IMG/VR virus record: IMGVR_UViG_3300030382_002467
Span: 1 to 29,448 of that record
Source: a virus
Length of the DNA: 29,448 nucleotides
Strand: one strand, 5' to 3'
The notes beneath the pieces were generated by a model. That model searched no databases, was not told where the DNA came from, and saw only the letters and a list, made by a program, of their open reading frames with translations. A program made the translations under genes and the position numbers. Within the stretch, counting starts at the first letter, position 1. Each line of letters starts with the position of its first letter. This document shows positions 1 through 7,128 of the stretch, one piece after another.

Positions 1-120
1 TCAACAATGTTAAACAGTGATCCAGCTATTACTATTGCAATGCCTCCCGTAAAAATTGAAGCAAGGAAGCGTAATAAAGGTAATAAGGGTCGTAGAAGAG
101 GTGGCGGAGGTTTACGTTAA
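1..120 (+). CDS. C-terminal end of an unknown protein (5' partial)
   Basis: The window opens inside an open frame that runs to a TAA at 118-120 and gives 39 residues. The tail is strongly basic and glycine-rich: after MPPVKIEARKR it alternates Lys/Arg with Gly and Asn and ends RRRGGGGLR. The TAA abuts the ATG of the next gene, so it belongs to the same operon. A basic, flexible C-terminus fits a virion or nucleic-acid-contacting protein, but the folded part lies outside the window and no function can be assigned. Confidence 0.6.
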   Translation, partial: STMLNSDPAITIAMPPVKIEARKRNKGNKGRRRGGGGLR

Positions 121-324
121 ATGGGAAGAGTAATAAAAGATACAGTAAAATCAACAAGTTTTCCAGTTGTAAAAACATTAAATGAGTTTGATGATGGGAA
201 CTGGGAGGATATAACTATTAATTGGGAGTCTTCAATATCAGCAATTGCCGAAGCTTCTTGGTCTGTTGATCAGGACACACGTAGAAAATTTAATTTTGAT
301 CCAGAAAGGTTAAGGACAGCATAA
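121..324 (+). CDS. small hypothetical protein (67 aa)
   Basis: The ATG follows the preceding TAA without any gap, and the gene ends two bases before the GTG of the next one, so it sits tightly inside the late operon. The product has a basic start (MGRVIKDTVK) and then an acidic, Trp-containing middle (FDDGNWEDITINWESS). It has no membrane segment and no motif I recognise. Position and coding context support a real gene; the function is unknown. Confidence 0.55.
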   Translation: MGRVIKDTVKSTSFPVVKTLNEFDDGNWEDITINWESSISAIAEASWSVDQDTRRKFNFDPERLRTA

Positions 325-326
325 AG

Positions 327-734
327 GTGGCAGGTAGAAACTATAAAGACGAATATGAGAAGTTTCAAAAAGATAAATCAGAATATCGTGCCAAGCTAAA
401 TAAATACAATAGAGACAAAGGTACATACGGAAATGGTGATGGACAAGATGCTACTCATAAAAGTGGTAAAATATCTGGCTTTGAACAATCTGGCACAAAC
501 AAAGGTAAAAAGGAGAAAAGTCGTTTGAAAGGATCAAAAAGAAATTTTGTAAATGGCGGTACTTTAAATGGCCCATCTCATGAAGGCGGTGGTATTCCAA
601 TTGAAGCAGAGGGTGGTGAGTTTATAATTAAACGAGACTCTGTAAATGCGAGTACATTAGACACATTAGAATATATAAATAAGCATGGAGACTTACCATT
701 GTCTGATGCTAGAAATAGAAGGAGTAAAAAGTAA
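327..734 (+). CDS. small virion-associated protein with GPSH/GGI/GGE motif
   Basis: This gene probably starts with GTG (327-329), two bases after the previous stop, with AAAGG just upstream. The stop overlaps the next ATG (TAATG). The 135-aa product has a charged, Lys/Tyr/Asp-rich first half (KDEYEKFQKDKSEYRAKLNK) and a distinctive second half: NGPSHEGGGIPIEAEGGEF followed by IIKRDS. A motif of the form GPSH-GGI-x-x-x-GGE-(F/A)-(I)I is, as I recall, recurrent in phage tape-measure and other virion proteins; this is memory, not a search. The motif lies at about residues 78-104. Its role here is not known. A linker or cleavage/docking site in a minor virion protein is the most I would infer. 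Confidence 0.6.
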   Translation: MAGRNYKDEYEKFQKDKSEYRAKLNKYNRDKGTYGNGDGQDATHKSGKISGFEQSGTNKGKKEKSRLKGSKRNFVNGGTLNGPSHEGGGIPIEAEGGEFIIKRDSVNASTLDTLEYINKHGDLPLSDARNRRSKK

Positions 735-1333
735 TGGCAATAGGGAAATTTTTAAAAGGCATCGCAAAAGATTTAAAAAAGGGTGCAAAAGGATCAAAAG
801 AACATCAAGCAGAGAAAGCCAAAAAAGATAAGGGTAAAGGTGGTAAAAATTGGTATCCTGGGAAGTATGCAAAGAAAGCAGCCAAATCAGTTGCAAAAGA
901 TATTAAAAAGGGTTTAAAAGGTTCTAAGGAATATCAGGCGGAGAAAGCTAAGAAGAAGGCTGTGAAGGCTAAAAAGAAAGAAGGTAAAACTTGGACAAAA
1001 GCTGTTAAAAAGCAAAAGAAAGCTGGTGGGTCATCAATGAGTAACCTTATTAAGCGTAGAAATGCTGCCAAAAAAGGTTCTGAAGCTTATGCAAAAGCAC
1101 AAAATGCAATTAATGAAGCATATGGCAGTAAAAAAGTTCACAAGGCAGATGCTCCTAAAAAAGCAGATAAGAAAAAAGTTGCACCTAAAGGGCCACCTGG
1201 GCCAGGCAGAGATGCTATTGACTATGGTCAAGATATTAAAATAACAAAAAGTCCAGGCCAAAAATTTGAGAAGGGCGGTAAGGTAGAAGGTAATCCATAT
1301 GGATGGCCTACGAAAGATTCGAGGAACAGATAA
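734..1333 (+). CDS. lysine-rich basic protein with internal duplication
   Basis: The 199-aa product contains about 55 lysines and is strongly basic throughout, with few acidic residues, which suggests binding to DNA or another polyanion. Residues 10-31 and 53-74 are near-copies of one another (18 of 22 identical, sharing KGSKE and QAEKAKK), so the N-terminal half arose by internal duplication. The C-terminal part is Pro/Gly-rich (PKGPPGPGRDAIDYGQD) and ends FEKGGKVEGNPYGWP plus a basic tail. The start ATG overlaps the previous TAA. It could be a packaged DNA-condensing or DNA-coating protein, but no known family is recognisable and this role is inference. Confidence 0.6.
   Translation: MAIGKFLKGIAKDLKKGAKGSKEHQAEKAKKDKGKGGKNWYPGKYAKKAAKSVAKDIKKGLKGSKEYQAEKAKKKAVKAKKKEGKTWTKAVKKQKKAGGSSMSNLIKRRNAAKKGSEAYAKAQNAINEAYGSKKVHKADAPKKADKKKVAPKGPPGPGRDAIDYGQDIKITKSPGQKFEKGGKVEGNPYGWPTKDSRNR
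761..955 (+). repeat. diverged direct repeat inside the lysine-rich gene
   Basis: Two copies, 761-826 and 890-955, encode 22-residue units that differ at four positions (I/V, L/I, A/L, H/Y). At DNA level they differ mostly at third codon positions, which suggests an old, selected protein duplication rather than a recent slippage product. Confidence 0.8.
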
Positions 1334-1590
1334 TGCCAAAAGGAAAAGGAACATACGGCAGTCAAGTAGGGAGACCTCCTAAAAAGAAGTATTATGGTGG
1401 TGGAAATGTTGACCCATTTTCTACAAAAAACCCAGAAGGTGTTCCAGCACAGCAAGCAGTAGAAGCAATGGAGAACCAAAACATGGCAAATGAAGGATTA
1501 CCAACAAGTAATGCAATGGAACGTAGTCAAACATCTCCTGATACTGAGCAGTATGATAAAGGTGGGCCAGTAAGGGAAGGTCGAGCATGA
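1333..1590 (+). CDS. small Gly/Pro-rich hypothetical protein (85 aa)
   Basis: I chose the ATG at 1333, which overlaps the preceding TAA as TAATG, the usual junction in this operon. An in-frame ATG at 1303 would add ten residues inside the upstream gene. The product starts MPKGKGTYGSQVGRPPKKK, contains YYGGGNVDP, and ends EQYDKGGPVREGRA. It is low-complexity, probably largely disordered, and rich in Gly, Pro, Asn and Gln. The GG-x-V element near the C-terminus recurs in several other proteins of this window. The function is unknown; a minor virion protein is plausible from position. Confidence 0.55.
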   Translation: MPKGKGTYGSQVGRPPKKKYYGGGNVDPFSTKNPEGVPAQQAVEAMENQNMANEGLPTSNAMERSQTSPDTEQYDKGGPVREGRA

Positions 1591-1796
1591 TAATATTCTA
1601 TTGTCACAAATGCAATAAAAAGATAGAATGTGAAACAAAAGCAGAGATGGTATGTGATTGTGGGCATTATGTCAAGAAACGTAATAACGCAAAAGACCAT
1701 GTCAATATGCGTACTACTTGGTCTGGGACTACACAAGTAGAATTTAATCAAACAACAATGGAAGATTCCATTGAAGACATGAGGAACAATAATTAA
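1587..1796 (+). CDS. small zinc-ribbon protein
   Basis: This is a 69-residue protein whose ATG overlaps the previous TGA (ATGA) and whose TAA overlaps the next ATG. The N-terminus reads FYCHKCNKKIEC with a later VCDCGHY, giving Cys6-x2-Cys9 and Cys23-x-Cys25 (Cys15 is also available). This spacing suits a single small zinc ribbon. The remainder is polar and contains no other motif. Zinc-ribbon micro-proteins in phages can bind nucleic acid or act as structural pins, and the sequence does not decide which. Confidence 0.65.
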   Translation: MIIFYCHKCNKKIECETKAEMVCDCGHYVKKRNNAKDHVNMRTTWSGTTQVEFNQTTMEDSIEDMRNNN

Positions 1797-3445
1797 TGGC
1801 TTGGTCATTTTCAGATGAAATACATGCACTTGCTGGATATGATGCTGATAGTACAAGTACAGCTGCTTCGGGAGAGACTTTTGTAGTGCATACTAATCAG
1901 TGGTTAACAGAGGGAGCAAGAGAAGTTATAAATAATCTCCCAGCCAATCTTCAAAAATTATGTACTGCTATGCAATCATTCACATCCGCAGCTGCTGGTT
2001 CTGAAGCAGAAACATTAAATACTGGTAAAGTTTTTAATGTATTTGCTGGTAGTGTTAATTGTAGAACGATTGCTAATACGGATAAATATAGAGCCTCAGA
2101 TAGTGGAGATGTTTTATATGCGACAAGTACTGATCCAGCATATTATATTGAATCAAATTTTATTAATGTTTTGCCAGCAAGTTTATCTTGCAAATACGAA
2201 GAAGTTCAATATCCAACTGTTGCAAATACTGATACTGCTATTGCTGTATTCCCAGATGAAGCAGAACATTTAGTAGTATTATATGCTTCAATGAAGGCAC
2301 TTCAATATAGAATGCAAATAAAGTCAAGTGATCTTCCATCTGATTCTGATTTAAATGCAGTACCCCCAGATGTTCCATCATTAGCTTCGGTTACCTTTAC
2401 TAGCGTAGACAGTACCCTAGATGCAGCTCTCCCAACATATGCAACGGCAACTGTAGTTGCGGGTGGTGTATATGGTGCGAATACTGCCCCAGCTTATACA
2501 AAGCCAGGGCATCCAGCACAAGTATCATTTAATAATTTTTTTGAAAGCGGGTCATTAAATCCTCTTGATGATAGTGACCCACTTGCATTTAGTGTTACCG
2601 CAGTACCTCCAGACAATGTTTCAGATACTATAGCTAATTTTTCTGCTGATGCTGATGTGGACGATGCACTAGCAAACGCTAAAGCCTTAATTAATGGTAA
2701 TTCCCCCTCAGCTACAACCGATGCATTTGGTGCTCTTTCAAATGAGGATATAGAGCTTACTTCTTCTGCTATTCAAGTAGCATCCCAAGAGATTGGTAGG
2801 GCAAATACTGAATTACAAAAAAGCCTCACAACATTTAACACTGATTTACAAAAATTTCAAGCAAGTGGACTTAATAAATTTAGTGCTGAAGTCGCAGAAT
2901 ATCAAGCAGAAGTAAATGCACAAGTTCAAGAATATTCTCAAAAATTATCTCGCTATCAATTAGAACTTAATACTGTTTATCAAGCATGGGCTAAGACAGA
3001 ATCTGATAATCTGCAAGTATTTCAATCAGATATACAGAATGAATTAAATGAATTCAATAAAAAAAATGTATCGTTTCAGGCGAACATCCAAGAAGCAATG
3101 CAGGAAATACAGGTTGCAAACCAAGTTAATATAGCTAAAGCTCAGGGTGAGCTACAGAAGAATATAAGCAATGAGGATCGAGACCAGCAGAGGCAATTGC
3201 AAAATGGTATAAATGATATGCAGGCGATTGTTCAAAATAATCAAAGTTTAATTAGTAAATATACGGCAGAATCTCAAGCATATACAGCAGAGGTTAACGC
3301 CCAGGTACAAGAATTTACAACAAAAATACAAAAGCATACAGCTGATTACCAATGGCTTCAAGGTCAATATGCTTCACTTAAAGCTGATTATATGGCAGGT
3401 CTCACAGCATTAAAGGGTGGAGCAGTAGCAGGAGGAGGAGCATAA
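1796..3445 (+). CDS. virion structural protein, connector-like N-terminus with coiled-coil C-terminus
   Basis: The 549-aa product begins MAWSFSDEIHALAGYDADS. Its first ~200 residues contain EVINNLPANLQKLC and PDEAEHLVVLYASMKALQYR, a helix typical of phage head-tail connector/adaptor proteins, where a Pro-flanked beta region leads into such a helix. The middle is Pro/Ser/Thr-rich. From about residue 310 to 535 it is Gln/Asn-rich alpha-helical coiled coil. The phrase AEVNAQVQE occurs twice (near residues 370 and 495), followed each time by a Lys-rich helix. The end is Gly/Ala-rich. Similar proteins are, from memory, common in uncultured marine phage contigs. The role is probably in the neck or tail; assignment to an exact ring is inference. 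Confidence 0.65.
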   Translation: MAWSFSDEIHALAGYDADSTSTAASGETFVVHTNQWLTEGAREVINNLPANLQKLCTAMQSFTSAAAGSEAETLNTGKVFNVFAGSVNCRTIANTDKYRASDSGDVLYATSTDPAYYIESNFINVLPASLSCKYEEVQYPTVANTDTAIAVFPDEAEHLVVLYASMKALQYRMQIKSSDLPSDSDLNAVPPDVPSLASVTFTSVDSTLDAALPTYATATVVAGGVYGANTAPAYTKPGHPAQVSFNNFFESGSLNPLDDSDPLAFSVTAVPPDNVSDTIANFSADADVDDALANAKALINGNSPSATTDAFGALSNEDIELTSSAIQVASQEIGRANTELQKSLTTFNTDLQKFQASGLNKFSAEVAEYQAEVNAQVQEYSQKLSRYQLELNTVYQAWAKTESDNLQVFQSDIQNELNEFNKKNVSFQANIQEAMQEIQVANQVNIAKAQGELQKNISNEDRDQQRQLQNGINDMQAIVQNNQSLISKYTAESQAYTAEVNAQVQEFTTKIQKHTADYQWLQGQYASLKADYMAGLTALKGGAVAGGGA

Positions 3446-3446
3446 T

Positions 3447-3806
3447 ATGACAGTTAAAGATATTGTTTCACAAGTAGAAATGCTTTATGGAAAAAGGTCT
3501 CATGCGTACTTATTTAGGCTTATAAATGACTGTCTTTTAGATATGTCATCAGAGGTGCAGAGTTATCAGAAAACAGCAAAAGAAACATTAACGCAGTATA
3601 AAAGGTGGTATCCATTAAAAGACTTTTCAGATGTCAATGGGAGTGCCACAACGGATATAATTGATGTATTTAGGGTAGAGATACTAGATAGTGATAGTAG
3701 GTATAATCTTATTCCTAAAATATCTGATCCGCATAAACTATTAAAAGAAGATACTGATGACTCTTCACATAGTCATTCAAACACAACAGGGGATGTAACT
3801 AGCTAA
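3447..3806 (+). CDS. adaptor-like small structural protein (119 aa)
   Basis: The gene starts one base after the previous TAA with AGGAGGAGC upstream. The product opens with a helical stretch (TVKDIVSQVEMLYGKRSHAY, then LFRLINDCLLDMSSEV) followed by a beta segment with TDIIDVFRVEILDSDSRYNLIPK, then an acidic, His/Ser-rich tail. A short helical N-terminus followed by a '...VFRVE..DS' beta segment is reminiscent of the first half of tail-tube-A-like or head-completion adaptors. The next gene may supply the missing second half. No enzymatic motif is present. Confidence 0.5.
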   Translation: MTVKDIVSQVEMLYGKRSHAYLFRLINDCLLDMSSEVQSYQKTAKETLTQYKRWYPLKDFSDVNGSATTDIIDVFRVEILDSDSRYNLIPKISDPHKLLKEDTDDSSHSHSNTTGDVTS

Positions 3807-3807
3807 T

Positions 3808-4230
3808 ATGGCACTTAAAGATAAACCAAATAGTAAATTCGGATGGTTCTTAGACAATGAAACTCATCATGGATCACGTATGTGTGTCCTTGTTGATAGA
3901 GCTTCAACGGACTCAACGAATAGAGAAGGCAATTATGATACATATAATGAAGATAGTGTCACAGATGGCATTCGTATTCATTATCATGCAAAATATCCAG
4001 AAGTAGATGCATTAACTGACAATTTTGCAAACTTCGGAACAACAACAAATTCAAGCTATATTGATACAGGGTTACATCCTGCTATACTTGATTATGTAAA
4101 AGCAAGGATAGAAGAAGATAATGGTGCATTTGATAAAGCTGGCTTTTTTATGAACAAATATAAAGAGAAGATACATAAGTATCCTCACCGCAAGTCAGGT
4201 GCAAGATCACTTAGTGTCCCACGAATTTAA
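3808..4230 (+). CDS. adaptor-like structural protein (140 aa)
   Basis: This gene begins one base after the previous stop and ends in a TAATG overlap. The protein has a beta-rich start (KFGWFLDNETHHGSRMCVLV), then GIRIHYHAKYPEVDAL, then a helix LHPAILDYVKARIEEDNG, and a basic end (KYPHRKSGARSLSVPRI). The 'hPaildyvkarieed' helix following a beta strand of the form 'irihY.akyp' is the arrangement I associate with head-tail adaptor proteins in podo- and siphophages. Together with the preceding 119-aa protein it may form one functional adaptor. Family assignment is inference from memory of such proteins. Confidence 0.5.
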   Translation: MALKDKPNSKFGWFLDNETHHGSRMCVLVDRASTDSTNREGNYDTYNEDSVTDGIRIHYHAKYPEVDALTDNFANFGTTTNSSYIDTGLHPAILDYVKARIEEDNGAFDKAGFFMNKYKEKIHKYPHRKSGARSLSVPRI

Positions 4231-4604
4231 TGGCAAAAAGAATCCTATATAAAAATCATTGTACACCACAGGAACAAGTATCAAGTGGTGGAAGATATTA
4301 TTTAGATGGAGACTGTGGAAGAAAGCTTGCTGGCTCTAATCTATATGAACTTGGGGGTGATACAACTACAACTGGAACACTTACTTCAACTGGAGACCTT
4401 GGTTCTGATAGTGGATTTGATTTTATAGCTGTAACTGCTACATCAATCTCATCTGGCACAGTATTAATATCTTTAGATAATGGGACTACAGATATTATTA
4501 AACTTTTAGAGGGCGAGTGTTTTGCTTCTAAGATTCGTAGTGATGCACAGCCAGTTGTAACAATATCGGGAACAGCAACAGTAGATTATATGACGGGGAC
4601 TTAA
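4230..4604 (+). CDS. small beta-rich structural protein (124 aa)
   Basis: The ATG overlaps the preceding TAA. After a basic, Cys-containing start (MAKRILYKNHCTPQEQ) the product is rich in Thr, Ser and Gly, with alternating hydrophobic residues (FDFIAVTATSISSGTVLISL), consistent with a beta-sandwich decoration or head/tail accessory protein. Three cysteines occur in the N-terminal half (two around residues 11 and 29) and one in the C-terminal half. No specific family is recognised; context places it among virion components. Confidence 0.5.
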   Translation: MAKRILYKNHCTPQEQVSSGGRYYLDGDCGRKLAGSNLYELGGDTTTTGTLTSTGDLGSDSGFDFIAVTATSISSGTVLISLDNGTTDIIKLLEGECFASKIRSDAQPVVTISGTATVDYMTGT

Positions 4605-4607
4605 ATT

Positions 4608-5147
4608 ATGGCAGAACCAAATGATAGAAGAGTAATATGGGGAACACATGTAATACCGCAAGTTAGTTTTACTACTACCGATCTAGAGGAGACAAGAGAA
4701 GAAGGGTCTAGTGTTGGAAGAGCGGATTACACTGATTATAAACTTGACACAACAGTAGCAAAAAGATTTGGTGGTAAAGGAAGTGTTACTATAAATACTG
4801 ATCAAGCTGTTGATGGATGGGTATCATTTCTAAGCCCAGTTGACAACTTATGGGAAGCAGTAGATAATGTATGGAATCTTGACCAAACTGTTTGGGATGG
4901 TGAGCGTGGAGTAACGACAAGTGCTGCCGTTCTTAGAAGTGATACTGTAAATATAGACTTTTTATATGTAAAGAATTTAGGTAGCGTAGAATGTCAATTA
5001 GCCCTTGAAGGGGATGAATTTGATATATTAATACCAGGCGGAGCAGCTGTGTCGATGAGAGTAAATAGTATTAGCTCAGCAAATATTAAAGTACAAACTG
5101 CTTCTAGCACTACAACAATAGAATACGTAATAGCAAAAACGCCTTAA
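4608..5147 (+). CDS. structural protein, beta-rich (179 aa)
   Basis: The product starts MAEPNDRRVIWGTHVIPQVS and consists mainly of alternating hydrophobic/polar beta segments with many Thr, Val and Asp, including SVECQLALEGDEFDILIPGG and a closing TTTIEYVIAKTP. The 'gg..v.mrv' and 'ikv.....ttieyviak' end resembles small jelly-roll decoration or tail proteins. It lies between another small beta protein and a tail fibre, with a short gap (5148-5162) carrying a good AAGGAG site for the next gene. No enzymatic motif is visible. Confidence 0.5.
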   Translation: MAEPNDRRVIWGTHVIPQVSFTTTDLEETREEGSSVGRADYTDYKLDTTVAKRFGGKGSVTINTDQAVDGWVSFLSPVDNLWEAVDNVWNLDQTVWDGERGVTTSAAVLRSDTVNIDFLYVKNLGSVECQLALEGDEFDILIPGGAAVSMRVNSISSANIKVQTASSTTTIEYVIAKTP

Positions 5148-5162
5148 TAAGGAGAAACTGAA

Positions 5163-6473
5163 ATGGCATCTTTAACAGGAGAAACAATAGCATCGTCATA
5201 TGACTTGATTGTAAAAAGGCATGAGACTTATAGCCAAACAGGCACAAATATTGAATTAATGACCGATAGTAGTGGGGCGACAGCAGCTACAGGATTATAC
5301 TTAGAATCTGGAGCAACTACTTCTAATATCGGTATGGGGGTTGCTGCACCAGGAGTACCTCTTGATGTACAGTATGATGTATCAGATGGTTCTCGTATTG
5401 CTCGATTTTTAAATGGGGAACTAACGAATGATGAATCTGTATCTATAGCTGTAGGACGACATCCTTCAGACAATTACAATATGGGTATATTGGGATTTAA
5501 ATTTCTTACGGCTAACTCTGACCAAGATAGTTATATAGGACTTGGATTAGAAAATAATGAATTTATTTTAAATGTGACTGGACATGGTAAAGTCGGTATG
5601 GGGACTGTTACACCAGTATCAGCATTAGAGATTCAGGCTGGAAATAGTACAACTGGTGCCATCCTAACTCTTGGAACACAAGAAACTACTGTTGTAGCAA
5701 ATGATGTTTTAGGTCGAATTAATTTTTATGCACCTAAAGAAACTGATGGGACTGATGCAATTGCAACCGCAGCATCTATTTCAGCAGTAGCACAAGATAC
5801 ATTCACTGCAGCGGCTAATTCAACCGCTTTACACTTTCAGACTGGGGATAGTGAAGATGCTACAGGTACTACTGCTTCAATGGTGATTGATCAAGATGGT
5901 AATATTGGTATTGGGACTACTTCACCAAACAGAGCCTTTCATGTTGAGCATGGTACAGACAACACAGTTATTGCTCGTTTTGCCAATACATCTTCTGAAC
6001 CAAAATGTATCCTATTAGAGCATCCTAATAAAGATTCTGCTTCTGACAATACTGCTGATGATGAGTTTTTTGAATGTAAGGATGACGATACTGTTCATTT
6101 TGTTATATATGGCGATGGAGATTGGAGCACTAAAGATGGTTCAGAGGTAGCATCAGATAGGCGAATAAAAAAGAATATAACTGACGCAACTTCTAAACTT
6201 GATGATATAAATAAAATACAAGTAAGAAACTTTAATTTTTGTAATAATGATGGTAGTGATTTAGCCAATACTACGCTAGGCAAAAAACGTATAGGATTTA
6301 TAGCCCAGGAATTAGAAGAAATATTCCCATCAGTTGTTCACGAGAAACCGCATTTATGGGCAGGTAAAGATTATGATGACTTTAAGAGAGTTAGTTCAGG
6401 GGCACTTGTACCTATGCTCGTAAAAGCAATACAAGAATTATCAGCTAAGGTAACAGCCTTAGAAAACGCATAA
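5163..6473 (+). CDS. tail fibre/spike with C-terminal S74 intramolecular chaperone
   Basis: AAGGAG at 5150-5155 supports this start. The 436-aa protein has three copies of a fibre motif of the form (I/V)G(I/M)G-x3-P-x3-(L/F)-x-(V/I) at about residues 55-70, 142-158 and 246-262, typical of phage fibre shafts. From Ser331 it reads SDRRIKKN, then IGFIAQELEEIFPSVV and LVPMLVKAIQELSAKVTALENA. This is the Peptidase_S74 chaperone that folds the trimer and then cuts itself off. By analogy with endosialidases, Ser331 and Lys336 (spacing of five) would be the dyad and cleavage would fall just before Ser331. It is probably a host-recognition or baseplate-type fibre. Confidence 0.85.
   Translation: MASLTGETIASSYDLIVKRHETYSQTGTNIELMTDSSGATAATGLYLESGATTSNIGMGVAAPGVPLDVQYDVSDGSRIARFLNGELTNDESVSIAVGRHPSDNYNMGILGFKFLTANSDQDSYIGLGLENNEFILNVTGHGKVGMGTVTPVSALEIQAGNSTTGAILTLGTQETTVVANDVLGRINFYAPKETDGTDAIATAASISAVAQDTFTAAANSTALHFQTGDSEDATGTTASMVIDQDGNIGIGTTSPNRAFHVEHGTDNTVIARFANTSSEPKCILLEHPNKDSASDNTADDEFFECKDDDTVHFVIYGDGDWSTKDGSEVASDRRIKKNITDATSKLDDINKIQVRNFNFCNNDGSDLANTTLGKKRIGFIAQELEEIFPSVVHEKPHLWAGKDYDDFKRVSSGALVPMLVKAIQELSAKVTALENA
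6153..6470 (+). other. S74 chaperone domain, first fibre
   Basis: This segment encodes residues 331-436 of the fibre. Ser331/Lys336 match the known autocleavage dyad spacing, and the C-terminal helix ends in a short coiled coil (ELSAKVTALE), as in other S74 domains. Confidence 0.85.
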
Positions 6474-6490
6474 CAAAAAACGAGGACGTA

Positions 6491-6724
6491 ATGTCAAATA
6501 AAGAAAACAAAACAGTAGAAAAAGTAGAAAATAAAGAAAATAATGTAGCAAAAGTAGCAAAAGTCGACTATAAGGCTAAATGGGAAGAAGCTAGGGAAAA
6601 TCTACTTATTCAATTAAAAGAAAGCTTAGAACAAATAGAAGCACACACTACTAGGGCAACCAAGATAAGGGGCGTTGTAGAAGTAAATGATCAGATGTTC
6701 TTAGAAGAAGATAACGAAAATTAA
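6491..6724 (+). CDS. small charged helical protein (77 aa)
   Basis: An AGGACG sequence precedes the ATG. The product is highly charged: a Lys/Glu/Asn-rich, repetitive N-terminus (VEKVENKENNVAKVAKV) is followed by a helix YKAKWEEARENLLIQLKESL that continues to TRATKIRGVVEVND and an acidic tail. It looks like a short coiled coil without enzymatic features. Directly downstream of a fibre, it could assist fibre assembly, but that is only positional inference. Base use matches its neighbours. Confidence 0.5.
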   Translation: MSNKENKTVEKVENKENNVAKVAKVDYKAKWEEARENLLIQLKESLEQIEAHTTRATKIRGVVEVNDQMFLEEDNEN

Positions 6725-6727
6725 ATA

Positions 6728-6760
6728 ACACATTCACGCTCTGCCAAGAGCTTAAAGTGT
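6728..6760 (+). promoter_or_regulatory. small intergenic hairpin before the 115-aa gene
   Basis: GCTCT (6738-6742) pairs perfectly with AGAGC (6747-6751) around a GCCA loop, and ACAC (6728-6731) can pair with GTGT (6757-6760) across an internal loop. It lies in the longest gene-free stretch of the plus-strand operon (56 bases), just before an AAGGAG site. No T-run follows, so it is not a standard terminator. A translation-control or RNA-processing element is possible. Confidence 0.35.
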
Positions 6761-6780
6761 AACTCACAAGGAGAAATAAA

Positions 6781-7128
6781 ATGGCAAAAACATTAAATAA
6801 ATATACTGTACAGGAATCGAATAATCTTCAAGTATATGAAGACTATTATTATAATTCTGTAACTCTTACAACTTCTTATCAGGATTTATTTTTAGATTCA
6901 ACGGCAGGGGCAGCTGCCAAACAAGTAATATTATATTCTGTTCATACGACTGCTGTTATTGAGGCAACTGACATTTTGTCAATAAAGCTTAATGGCTCTA
7001 GTACAGTTATGCAAATAAGAGGAAGTATGTTACCATTTACTATAGATAATATGGTTATAACTCAAGTGGAAATACTTACTAGCGATGTTGATTCAAATGA
7101 GAATATTGCTGTGCTTGCATTTGTTTAA
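6781..7128 (+). CDS. small beta-sandwich structural protein (115 aa)
   Basis: AAGGAG at 6769-6774 gives a strong ribosome site. The product (MAKTLNKYTVQESNNLQVYE...) alternates beta strands and contains YNSVTLTTSYQDLFLDS, LYSVHTTAV and LSIKLNGSSTVMQIRGS, ending ENIAVLAFV. This is the profile of a single-domain virion decoration or fibre-associated protein. The isolated position behind a hairpin-containing spacer and its strong ribosome site suggest higher expression than its neighbours, which would suit a protein needed in many copies. The family is not recognised. Confidence 0.5.
   Translation: MAKTLNKYTVQESNNLQVYEDYYYNSVTLTTSYQDLFLDSTAGAAAKQVILYSVHTTAVIEATDILSIKLNGSSTVMQIRGSMLPFTIDNMVITQVEILTSDVDSNENIAVLAFV

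Noticed and set aside
1034-1856. Long minus-strand open frames opposite the small structural genes
   Set aside because: They are rich in Phe, Leu, Cys and His, as expected from the complement of Lys-rich coding sequence, and have no ribosome sites or recognisable motifs.
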